Positions 10,401 through 21,516 of a stretch of 64,000 nt of DNA are shown here, one piece after another (the first letter of the stretch is position 1; the number at the start of each line of letters is the position of its first letter). Origin of the DNA: Batillaria attramentaria (lineage: Eukaryota; Mollusca; Gastropoda; Batillariidae); assembly GCA_018292915.2 (NCBI GenBank), contig JACVVK020000196.1:117001-181000 (forward strand), given 5' to 3'. Both the position numbers and the translations under genes were made by a program. The notes beneath the pieces are model-generated. The model was not told the origin of the DNA, ran no database searches, and saw nothing but the letters and a program-made list of their open reading frames with translations.

Positions 10401-12946
10401 GCCCCATTTTGTTTAGTTTTTCTCACACAAAAAAGTAAATAAATGGATACAAATGAAAGGAAGAAGGGGGGGGGGGGGGGGGGAGAATTGAAAGTCCCTC
10501 GGGTTCGGGTTCCAAGGTTAAATTTCTAAATGCTTCTGCACTTCACAGGTATTCAATGTTTTACAGTCAAAGTAATGCAGCCTTTTGTATACAGGGTCAT
10601 CAAACAGTTCTATGAATGCTGACAGAGATGTGAAGGATGTCAAACCAGTTGACATCCTGAGTGGCTCAGTGCCCATCCCCACCTACCCCGAGGGGCTGGA
10701 CGTGCAGTTCACACCTCGTCGGGAGAGGTTTACTTTCCGCAAGAAACATCTTGAAGTCCTGGAAGCGTATTTCAAGACTAACCAGTACCCAACATATGAA
10801 GAGCGCACAGACATCGCCCAGAGGTGTAACGACATTATGGAAGCAGTTGGTAGGTTTTGTATTTGCAGACACACTGTGTCTGTGCATTTTAATTCCCAGG
10901 TGTTATCCAACAGGAGACAGGAGATTTCATCTACAGGGTCCATACTGGTCATGGAATCCTGGAAGAGTCATGTAATTTGAAAACAGTGTTTCCAGGCCTG
11001 AAAAAAGTTATGAAATTATCAAGTCATGAAAAATCATGGGATTTAAGAATTTTGTGGAAGCCATTTTGAGCCGGACAATGAGACAGCTTGGTGATTATTC
11101 ACTGGACTGTTCGTCAAAAATACCAACAAACTGCCTTCCCATAAGGCTACTGGCTAACTCTGAACATTGGTCTTGCCGACTCTGATAACTTGGATAAGCC
11201 CAGAATTTCTACCCTCACGTGTCAGTGTCGGTGTGAAAGAGGGCGAGGAAGTTGTCATGGAAAACAGGAGAGTTGGCCAGGAAAAATCATGGAAAAGTGA
11301 TGAAGTTTTGAAACTGTGAACCTGTATGGACCCTGGATCTAGTGATCAGTGTATCTGACTTTGGGTCCCGAGCTGCCTGGTTCAGATTCCTGGCGGTCAG
11401 GACTTTGGTAGGAGAGGTACTGGTTTTATACTGGGCCACGGAGTTTCAGACAGAAGACCTGCGATCCCAAACTTGTTGGCCTCCATACAGAGGATGTTGC
11501 CTCATAAGCTTGACTGTGTTTGAAGGTTTGACTGTACATGTACTAAATGTACCATATGTAAGGTTCACTGAACTGACTTGTAATCAATTCAACTCTAAAT
11601 TCCGTAACTTAAATTGCCGACCTGACCTTTTGCACCACATGATTGTAATGTGATTACTTCCAGTGTGTTAGAGAATGCGTGTGATTCATGTGAGCGTGCA
11701 TGTTGCGTTAAGTTTGTGGCACTTTAAGCCAATTCAAGAATTTGGGTGAAGTGCCCACACAATCCACAGTTATTATCGTTTATTGGTTTTGTAAATTTTA
11801 CTTTGCCAAGTCAGAATTTCTGTTTGTCTTGTGCAGCAGGCCGCAGTTTGGGCGAGAAGGAGCGCATGACAGCACAAAACGTTGCCTACTGGTTCAGCAA
11901 TCGCCGAAAAGACATCAAACGCATCGCTCGTGAAGGTAAACAGGGCTGAACGTGAACGTTTCTCCAAGGTCTTGGCAGCAAAAAATATGAGAGTCAAAGT
12001 GAATTTCAGGGCTTTGTTTCAAAATTTAAGCACATCCTGCTCAGACACATCACTGTTTTATGTACTATTGTCATTACATTGCCACTGGTTGTTGTTAAAC
12101 AATTGTTTGTCAAATACAGAATTTGACAGCTGTGTCACGGTGCATCTTGTTATTTCAAATCCTTGTATTGTTCAGGTCAGTTCATCCATGTAAACTAGGT
12201 AGTTCATATCCTTCCACGTGTTGCAAATGCTGGACACAGTATGCATTTTTGGACTGGAAGGTTAATGTATGAGAAGGTTAATATATGAGGTTAATATATG
12301 AGATCGCTGGAATGTGTACTGTGACTTTTTTCATGTTTTATTTTTGAACAGTGATGTATATCTACAAGGGACAAATAAACAGATTGAACGTCTTGTGTAA
12401 ACAAGGAAAATATCATGATCTGTGGCAGGTGGCATCGACATGGCCGAGGTGATTCTGCCCAGTCGTGTGCGCAACAGTCCTACCATCCTCACAGACAACA
12501 GTGCAGCTGCAGCTGCGTCCTGGGCAATAGAAACTTCTGGAATCTCCTACTTACCACTTGAGGCACCTGGTGTCGGACCCGTGGCTTTCCCGGCCATGCG
12601 CGGCGTTTCTGAAACTGGCTCCGCCCTCGACAATGGGAGTCAATCTTCAGACAGTCAGTCAGGCAGTGAGACCCATACAGTGCACATCAAACAGGAACCC
12701 GTAGATTTCGAAGCCCAGAGCGTGTTGTACGGCACTCCTCAAGGTCGAGGATCGGCAGTAAACAAGATCGCTGCTGACATTTCTTCTCAGCTGATGTCGG
12801 CAGTGTCTAGTTTGACTAGCACCAGTGCGAGTGACACACAAGCAGACGTGGGTACAGTTCTGGAATTGAAGCAGCAGCCTGACACCGACACAGACGCGCA
12901 GGATGGTGTGTCAACTGCTGAGAATGAGGCCTCTGGCAGCACCTGA
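7455..12946 (+). CDS. HMBOX1: HMBOX1-type homeobox transcription factor / telomere-binding protein
   Basis: Exons: 7455-7660, about 8282 or 8394-8707, 9408-9496, 9953-10198, 10595-10849, 11837-11935, 12429-12946 (TGA 12944-12946). The N-terminus has the HNF1-like dimerisation motif typical of HMBOX1 (TFTIEQIELIRRLRNSGLTK). Exons 3-4 encode the POU-specific-like domain (EEIRDFFVANPNFTQNDMA, then VTCVSKFLVGN and LCQWFL). Exons 5-6 encode a divergent homeodomain from RRERFTFRKKHLEVLEAYF to a recognition helix with YWFSNRRKDIKRI. NRRK-IKR matches HMBOX1 rather than HNF1. In vertebrates the protein binds telomeric repeats and acts as a transcription factor in the nucleus. The last exon is Ser/Thr/Ala-rich and has one IKQEP (psi-K-x-E, SUMO-type) site. 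The exon 1-2 join is uncertain: the best donor for exon 1 is a GC donor leaving two bases, in phase with acceptor 8282, while the stronger acceptor (8394) needs phase 0. ATG 7455 is the first codon after its acceptor. Confidence 0.88.
8915..9306. mobile_element. CAGGG-ended (hAT-like) palindromic element, second copy
   Basis: CAGGGTTCATACAGGC ... CCTGTACGAACCCTG with the same AAAGTCTTTGAA arms and GGCCAGCTCACTGTTT core as the copy at 3576, plus an AT-rich insertion near 9165-9205. HMBOX1 intron. Confidence 0.7.
10934..11335. mobile_element. CAGGG-ended (hAT-like) element, third type
   Basis: CAGGGTCCATACTGG ... CCTGTATGGACCCTG ends. The interior has many TCATGGAAAA units. HMBOX1 intron between the two homeodomain exons. 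Confidence 0.6.
11587..11756 (+). mobile_element. SINE family A, 3' fragment
   Basis: Tail half only, plus orientation, in the HMBOX1 intron before exon 11837-11935. It matches TTTGCACCACATGATTGTAATGTG and the GCACTTTAAGCC tail of the other copies. Confidence 0.7.
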
Positions 12947-13147
12947 AGAATTGGTCTAGCAGGGCTGCCTTAATAGGTGTTTCATTGCGAAGGGAGGATT
13001 CATCCTGCTTTCAGTTTAAAAAGGGTGATTTCACCATCAGCTCCCTGTGAAATTTGAAAGAGAAGAGCAGTGCCAGTGTTAACCTATCAGCAGTATGTGT
13101 TCGTGCGCATGGATATACACTACCTTGGCAGCTTTCATGCAAGGGAA

Positions 13148-13153
13148 AATAAA
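13148..13153 (+). promoter_or_regulatory. Candidate HMBOX1 poly(A) signal AATAAA
   Basis: A canonical AATAAA lies 202 bases after the HMBOX1 stop codon and just before the foldback element at 13263. It is the nearest canonical signal downstream of the stop on this strand. Confidence 0.6.
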
Positions 13154-13262
13154 TGTTGCGCATTCTGTTCTTTCGATTGTTCCTGGTACATGCATTCTTC
13201 TTTCATTTTGTGACATAATTTACAAATATTGTAGTGTGTGTAATGCATGTCCATGTGTATAG

Positions 13263-13639
13263 CGGTCCTACTAATTACCGAAAACAACGAAACGACCGAA
13301 AACAACTCTTAATACGGATAGAACGCGGTTCAAACATAGAAATAACAACACACAAACATGACTAAAGGTGAAAAAAGTGGCCTTAGAAAAAGCTAAAAGG
13401 AAAAAAAGGTGATATTGCAGAAAATAATCAGTCCGGACCAGAGTCGCTTCCCTTGGGAGACACGTTCATTTCGTGGTGTTCTCTTGGAGTGCATAAGTAC
13501 TTTTTCCTTTAAACTAGTTTCATTGCCTCTTTTTTCACCTTTAATCATGTTTGTGTGTTGTTATTTCTATGTTTTAACTGCGTTCTACGCGTATTAAGAG
13601 TTGTTTTCGTTTGTTTTTGGTAATTAGTAGGAGGAACCC
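13263..13639. mobile_element. Foldback (MULE-like) non-autonomous DNA element, copy 2
   Basis: Same element in the opposite orientation, flanked by the 9-bp direct repeat TGTGTATAG (13254-13262 and 13640-13648). It lies just beyond the HMBOX1 poly(A) signal. Confidence 0.8.
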
Positions 13640-14113
13640 TGTGTATAGTGCGCATATTCAAATCCTGAACTTCATTTTCTAGTCACTTGGATAAAAGTTT
13701 TCTACAACAGTGCATGTTCAGGCTAAATATCCATGACAACATTTTTGTACTTTTCAGTGTACGCTGACCCTTTTAGTGTACACTGACATTTTGTATGTGT
13801 TTTATAGTACCTGTACTAGACATCAAATTCTAGTGCTTTTTTCTGGAGCAAAACAGCAGTTACTTAATAAAACGAAGAAGCAGTATCTGTTCCTAGGACA
13901 TTAAGCTTTTCTTTCAGTTGCCTTGCTTGAGAAAGAACAGGAACGGCTTGAGAAAGAACAGGAACGGCATGAAAAAAGGGAGACAAGAAAGATGTTGCGA
14001 TTTTCAGATCCTGGTGTGTGTTACAGTTGTCACAGTGTGACATTAATGTGCTTGTGTCCATGATGCTGCAGTACCGCATGGCAACAGAACAATAAACACT
14101 TGCAACACATTCT

Positions 14114-14119
14114 TTTATT
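14114..14119 (-). promoter_or_regulatory. Possible SMC6 poly(A) signal
   Basis: TTTATT on the plus strand is AATAAA on the minus strand, about 1.86 kb past the SMC6 stop. No closer canonical signal was found, so the 3' UTR may run through the LINE fragment at 15248-15875. A non-canonical nearer signal is equally possible. Confidence 0.25.
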
Positions 14120-14465
14120 TGATGAAAAGCGACAGAATTTTGTTCTCTGACATGCATTCTTGTGACTTTCAGACACGCGCACAGTCATACTCGTCCAAGT
14201 TCACGCACCACATGTTCACAAAGGCATGGTAATATTAAAACTATTACTCTATCCAAGTAACATAATACACGTAATCAAGGCACCTTTTGAAATGAAGAAA
14301 TCGGAATTCTCCTCATGTGGAGAAAATGCAAGATGTACCATCGTACTTTCTTTTAAAAACGAGGACAGATGTACCCCAAATATTTGGAACTACAAGTTCC
14401 TTCGTAACAGATGAACATTTTGCAAACAAAACCAATGGAAAAAAACGTAACACCCTGTGTTTCTT

Positions 14466-14558
14466 TTAACCCTGGTCATGCTGAGAATGGAATATTCCGG
14501 ACTACCTCTATGGCTTTTTCAGTGAAAGACAAAATTAATTCAGCACGACCAGGGTTAA
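14466..14558. mobile_element. TTAA-flanked (piggyBac-like) MITE, family 1
   Basis: TTAA at both ends enclosing 85 bp. Terminal inverted repeats CCCTGGTCATGCTGA / TCAGCACGACCAGGG with one mismatch. Confidence 0.8.
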
Positions 14559-15247
14559 AAAGCAAACAGAAAACGATTCATTCTCCTAACAAAGGCAACA
14601 AAAACAAGAGTGAAACGGCCACGTCACTGACTAGAATACACTGAGTTTCACTATGCATGCCCCCCCTTCCCAAGGCAAAAAGTACCCCCTCATACAGGGA
14701 GACCAAGTCAACCTGCACTTCTCTCAAATATTCAGTAGTCATCTTAAGGTACTAATGTATATCATCACTCAGAACTTCATTTCCAGCAGTCTGATCATAA
14801 GCACATACTGTAGTCGAGAATGCAAATCTGAAATGCACCTGCAGACACAAGGGCCCAACAAGATGGGGGTTTGAAAACTGTTCCTGTCTTTTGTTGTTGA
14901 AGTTCGTGCAACTTCATATGTGCACTGAAGCACACTTGGCATGAGAGTATTGAGACAGATTGCGGATAAACAGACTACAAATAGCTTCTCCCTCTCTCTT
15001 CCCTCCCTGGAGGCAGTCTGCAGTGTTTCTTCCTGCTGTTACTGCAGCTTCACCTCCATCACTGGCATCAACTACCAGTGGTTACATCAAAACAAAATGT
15101 TTTTGTGTCCATACAGTCCATCATTGGGCAAAACAGAAAAACAAAAAGACAGGAAAACATCAATGATAACATTGAAACACTGTTGGGCAAAATGCAAGCG
15201 CGCGCACACACGCGCACACACCACAATCATTGAATTCTCAAGGAGGG

Positions 15248-15875
15248 GGAGGTGGAGTCTTTTGTCTACCTGGGGAGTGTGGTTGATGGACAGGGAGGCA
15301 CAGACCGAGACCATCACAGCCAGAATCGGCAAGGCAAGGGCAGCAATGGTCATGCTGAAGAACGTCTGGGCATCCAAAGTTGTCAGCATAAGAACCAAAC
15401 TCCGCATCTTCAACTCCAACGTGAAGTCAGTTCTGCTCTACGGATGCGAAACATGGAGGACAACGAAGACGATGCAGCAGAAGATTGCAGACATTTCTCA
15501 ACACCTGTCTGAGGCGCATCTTCAACATCCGATGGCCAGAGAAGATCCGGAATGAAGAGCTGTGGGAGCGAGCGGGGCAGGAACCAGTGGCCAAGCAGAT
15601 CCTGCGGAGGAAGTGGGGCTGGATTGGACACACCCTCAGGAAGCCAGCATCCAGCACCACACACCAAGGCCCTGACATGGAACCCGCAGGGGAAAAGGAA
15701 GAGAGGCCGGCCTCGCAACAGCTGGAGGCGGGACACTGAGGCAGAGCTATGTAAGCAGGGTACCAACTGGACTGGAGTGGCAAGACTAGCCCAGAACAGA
15801 GTGCGATGGCGAAGGGTTGTCGATGGCCTATGCTCCACGTGGAGCCAAGGGCCTAAGTAAGTAAGTAAGTAAGAG
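15248..15875 (+). mobile_element. Non-LTR retrotransposon 3' end, frameshifted
   Basis: Translated pieces in three frames give a reverse-transcriptase C-terminal region: FVYLGSVVDG, then ITARIGKARAAMVMLKNVW, RIFNIRWPEKIRNEELW, ILRRKWGWIGHTLRKP, and GRPRNSWRRDTEAEL to a stop. Frameshifts separate them, so the copy is dead. It ends in (AAGT)n at about 15855-15875. The motif set is common in invertebrate RTE/CR1-like elements; the clade is not certain. It lies in the likely 3' UTR of SMC6, opposite strand. Confidence 0.85.
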
Positions 15876-15978
15876 AACACAGCAAAATAACTGACAGCAG
15901 ATCTCTTGGTACTTGACCAGCATCAGATGAAAGCTCTTCGCCAACATGAGGACAATGAATCGGAACGGGACTGAGTAT

Positions 15979-18900
15979 CTAGTCTTCCTCCTCCTCCTCT
16001 GCTCTGGCCTGTCCAACTGGTCTGAAGGGCAGTGTCGACTGGTTTCCAGTTCTGTCTGGATTCGGCATCTGAAAAATCCGGAAGTTGAAGCGCTGCCGCA
16101 TGGACCTGTTGGGGAAAAAAGTGGATAAAATGAAACTCATTCTCTAACAATGTACAGTGGACGCCGGATATAAGCAACTCGGATATAAGAAAACTCGGTT
16201 ATTGCAACAAATTTTTTTCCCCGGCCAAACTCTTCTTTATTATGTATTACAAAAACTCGGATACAAGAAACTCGCTTATAAGAAAACTCGGTTTTAGGAA
16301 AGCAAATTTCTTGTCCCGCTTGATACAAAAACTCGGATATAAGAAACCGAAAGTACATTTCCAAGAAAATTTTCACTCATTGTAAGAAACCGAAAGTACA
16401 TTTCCAAGAAAATTTCACTCATTCTAAGAAAACAGGTCAGGTCTGACGTCACTTAGGACAGGGCACATGATGGCGCATGATTTTCCTTTTCTTGAATTGG
16501 TTCTTTACCATTGTGTTCCGTGCAAAATTGAATGTTGGCAAGAAGAAAAAATACGAGATGCATTTTTGTTGTTCTATTGTTATAATAATGTTGTTTTTAT
16601 TATATTTTGTTTTTTTGCCTGATTGGGAGCTCTCTCTCTCTCTCTCTCTCTGTATGTCCTGTCTCTGTCTACAGGGCTCGCCGTTAAGGAGAATAAAAGC
16701 TATCAGTATTAGACTAACTGTTGATCAATTCCTTTCTTTGACAATATACGTGGTCCATCTTTCCTCCATCCCCCTTCCCCCTACCCAACAGAAAAAAAGC
16801 TAATTTGCAGCTTTTTTCAGCCAAATTAGACACGGAAAGCATCGCATATCATACTCTAATGGGACGAGTGTTTTATAGATCAAAAGTTGATACATAATGC
16901 ACTTTTAATATATCCTATAAATACAAGGGAATTCTCCTCTCTCTCTCTCTCACCCTTAGTTCTTTTTTGTTTGTTTGTTTGGTTGGTTGGTCTGGTTCGT
17001 TGGGTTGGTTGGTTGTTTGGTTGTTGTTGTTTTTTTTTGTTTTTTTTCTTACCACATGACCGCCAGCGCTACAGTTGGGAAGCAAAAACAGTATTTTCAT
17101 GTTCAAACAAAAAAAAAATCTGGACATTGAAAGGACACAAGCGCACTGGTGTATATTAACTCTACACATATATATTCTGGTGCAGGTCTTTAAGAGAAAC
17201 CAGATATTTCTTAATTTAATGCAAAACATACACGAACTGAGAAAAAAGAAATGTTTTAAACCTTTTTTTCACTGAACTCGGTTATAAGAAATATTTTTCA
17301 AAATACTTTCTTATATCCGACTTTCAGATATAAAGAAAACTCGGATATAAGAAACCAAAAATTCACCCCCCTCGAGTTTCTTATAACCGGCGTATACTGT
17401 AGCAAGCCTTTTTTTTTTGTTTTTTGGTTGTTGTTAGTTTTGGTTTTTTGGTTGAAGAAATGAACATTCAGAATTTGACTACACATGTGATGCAGGCCAT
17501 CCTGAAAACACAATAATGTAGTTCTACTTACTGCCCGTTACGCCTTGTTTTGCCACCCCATCCTTGAAACCTAGCTGCCAATGGTGGGGATGCGAGAAAA
17601 CTGTAAGGAATGACTGTACAGACAAAATGAGCTACACCATGACGAGGTGTATGAATCTGTCTGTGGTGTCTTGACGACTGGCATTTCTGTGTGTGTCGAG
17701 CACACAAATATCACAGAAGAAAGAAAGAAGAAGAAGAAGAAGAAAAAAAAAATCAGCTCTGCTTACGACATGTCCTGTGGCGTGAGGAAGATGAACTGCC
17801 GCTCCATTTGGGATTTCGCCACCTCCAACATCATGTCCATGCTGATCTGGCGGTTCACCATGTCCTGAGAGAAATGAAGAAAGTTTACTCTTCAGCACAA
17901 CGTATCATGTAGCAACCCAACAAAAATAATAGTACTGTTTAAAAACTGCTTGGTAAACCACTTTGTCTCTAAAATACACCATCTCCTGATTGTGACAGTT
18001 AGAACTCTTTGAGCGCTGCTGCCAGAATCAATTGTAAAAGGTGTCTTTCACAATACAACTTAATAACACAGCATATTGACATTCTATTAAAACTATTGGT
18101 ATCAGTGACAGTAGGCAAAGGGTTAATACGAACACAACACACAGACGGGGTGGGGAGGGTAAAGATCTAAGCTCCCAACAAAAAGCTTTCAGAAGTGTGA
18201 AAAACTTACCGAGTTGACCGTGCAAGCACAGTCAACTCTGTCACAGTCGCAGAGTTCACACAGTGTCCATAAACCGCGACAAAACCATTCTGTAAAACTA
18301 TCCCCACTTCCTGTCAGGGTCCGTCCACGCTACAGACGCAACAAATGCTGGTAAGTTTTTTCTTTGAAATTTGCCGAGGTGTGTGAGAAATGAACAGCAC
18401 GCGGGCATTCAGATTTGCCAAGCATGCATTATCGGCAACATCATCTCCAAATTGCGGTTTTACTTTTGGTTCTGCAAGCTCGAAATTCGTGGAGTGGGGA
18501 CAAACATACCATGAAGACATCAAACTCGTCCAGACAGCGGAAGGGAGACTCCATGGCGTTCCACAGCGACAAGATGAAGCACACTGTGGAGAAACTTCTT
18601 TCACCTCCTGACAGGGTCTTCAGATCCTTTGGCATCTGGGAGTCTTCTGTGGGTGAGACCTACAGTTAAGAAAGGGGGGATTAAGGGAAGGAGAAAATTT
18701 ATCAAAAGACAGAGGTTACATAGCTGCCAACCCCAGAAGGTCAAAAATCGGAACCCTGGGGAAGGGGGTGCCTTTAATCGACATGCTGCTTCGTTGCTTC
18801 ATCTGACATCTCACAGTAAAGAACGCGCGGTCAAGATGGCGGAAGCTGACTTTCTCAGATCGAATTCAGATAATAAGACAAAATTAAAAATAAAGGAAAA

Positions 18901-21452
18901 AAATCACAAAATTTTCCGTGGAATTTTATTTTGAGGAAAACTTTAAAAATAGGAAAAAACCCAGAAGGGTTGGCAGCTACAGGGTTAACAGACATCCAAC
19001 TCTAGGTTACACTGTGGCAACCCTGATGAATCTGGCTGTCTACTAGGAAGAAGAAGATCTAGAAAAAAAATGAAAACATGCAAAGCAAAATTTCAATGAA
19101 ATCGTAGTAACATGTAAAGCTTGCGAAAACGAAGGGTGATTGTGAAGCCTTTAGTCGTGAAAACTGATTTTAAAGCACAAAAGTAGTTCACTCTGTAGGA
19201 AAATAAATGAGGGATGCTGGAATTGGGTAGAAGAGGGTGAGGTGTTAAAACAAAGGAAAGGTCTAATTTTGGACAGGTAGTTGGAATTTAATGGAAAGGG
19301 GGTGAGTGGGGGTATGGACACCAGTGCTGCTTGTTGTCTGCGATGGCGTGACAGCAGACCCCAGACAAGGAATCATTCATACATATAAAGAGATTTCAGA
19401 TAGACTAACAGACAGAGATAGGCAGGAGGTAGGTAGACAGGTAGGTCGCTAGCCAGATAAATTCAATGCACAAACAACAGATACAATGCTGTGTTCATAA
19501 ACGTGTTCACACTCACACATCAATGTGTTACTTTTACTCTGAGGTATGCATGAAAATGGGGGTAATGTGAAAGCAAACTCGTCAAGTGCCCACCGACTCG
19601 TGAAGTAAATGCAACCATGTTTGGTCAGATGCAAAGTGCCAGTCAAGCGATACACACTGCAGGGAAACACAGACTCGGTATGCATCTGGGATGAATTGCA
19701 ATGGGATGACAGATTTGAATGGGTGTGGAACAGAGTGGAAATCATGATAAGAACTTACTAGACTTAATTCCTATTCGAGGGAGGGAATTAGTGGGGTTTC
19801 CCATCAAACATGACGACTACTACCACCACTACTACTACTACCACTACTACTGTATTGTATAGGCGCTTTACCCAATTTCGTGAATCGGCTCAAAGCGCTG
19901 CGAAGTGAACTCAACACACACGCTCACATGAATCACACCCATTCTCTCACACACTGGACAAACACATTACAATCACGTGGTGCGAAGGGTCAGCTCAGCT
20001 ATTTAAATTTCGGAATTTAGAATTGCATTTATTTTTCAAATTTGGTGGGCTGAATATTTCCAAAGCAGAGGGGGAGGAAGCCGGAGTACCCGGAGAGAAC
20101 CCCCCCAATGATCGGCCTGAATGAACGGTGCCACATATGAGAAGGAAAAGTTCTCTGCCCCCAGTGGTACTCGAACCAATGACCTCTTGCACTGGTGACA
20201 AGTCTCTTAACCACTAGACCACCGACCGCCCCCATACTAACATGTCTTTTTTTTTTCGGACACGGTTTCCACAGACCTCATGAAAAAAAGCCAATGACTT
20301 TGAAAAACTTAAGTACCAGGTCACCAGACAAAAACAAATACACAACCAAATCCAACAATAAAGCTAAAGCTGTAACGGCGAAAGCCTTCATGACTCATGT
20401 GACCCTGGCCTTTACTAAAGGCCACTCAAAATTGTACGCACAGAAGTCCTTCATACCAGTTATAAATGTGCAACATTTGGGTTGCCTGATAATTGTGGTT
20501 GAATAAATGAGAAAACATGATTGTTAAAGTTTTATCACAACCCTGTGACCTTCCCCTGTACAAAAGGTCATTCAAAATGACATTTAACGGCCTTTCCATA
20601 AACTTGCAGAGCACCAATTTGGTATTTTTGCTATTTATACTAACTACATGTATAACTGTTCCTGGGAAAAGTAATGTTAAAGTTTGTCACACACAGAGAG
20701 ACAGACAACTGAGGGTTACAACACAAACTTTAACAGTTACACGCGACTCAAAAAGAGGCCCAAACACAAAACCAAGTGAAGCGGAACACAAACTAGTTCG
20801 ATTGGACGCCGCGTAACTTCACAGAAACGCTGCGTCGCTTTAAGCATTATTTCTAAGTGCGGGGATTTTAGTCAGAGCACACTTGAGGAGAAAGCAACCA
20901 CGTACCCACATCTCCAGGGACCTGGCGGCATGATTGAAGGTCATTTTGCCCAAATATTTCCTGTGGGACAGCATCACGATGAAATAGTATTTGGTTCTCA
21001 GCGCGATCATTCTCTGGAACTTGCTGTACGCTTCTTCCCTGTGAGCCATCACTTTCGCCAGATTCTAGGTGGGGGGAAACAAAATCAACACACACACTCT
21101 GTGATTAAAAGAAAGTAAAAGCAGAACAGCATCTAAAGCAGGGACTCACCCAAACATTCAACTCTCCTGCTTTGTGGTTAAAATTCATTTTGCCCAGGAA
21201 GGACCGAATTCTGAGGCACTTGTTGAAATGGAGTGTCGTCCTCCAGGCGAGGCTCGTCCTGAATATCCTGCATGCCTCTTGCCTCCTCTGCATCGCTTTG
21301 TCCAATTTCTGAACAAGCCAGTACACTGTTGTCAGGTGCTTATGGTAGTGCAGTGGAGTGTGCTGGTGGTGGCGGTGCGTGTTCGTGGGTGTGTGCGTGT
21401 GTGGGAGAGAGACACAGAGAGAAAGAGAGAGAGAACAGAGAGAAAGAGAGAG

Positions 21453-21516
<64 letters not shown>

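Larger units (their letters stand above)
12947..15978. other. Convergent intergenic region between HMBOX1 and SMC6
   Basis: It contains the HMBOX1 3' UTR, a foldback element (13263-13639), a TTAA-flanked MITE (14466-14558) and a LINE 3' fragment (15248-15875). A 21-bp direct duplication (CTTGAGAAAGAACAGGAACGG) lies near 13927-13967. No further gene is recognised. Confidence 0.6.

Noticed and set aside
21065..21149. Exons 24a and 24b as two constitutive SMC6 exons
   Set aside because: Including both would add 53 residues and duplicate a segment present once in SMC6 proteins; the total length fits only one. RNA evidence would settle it.
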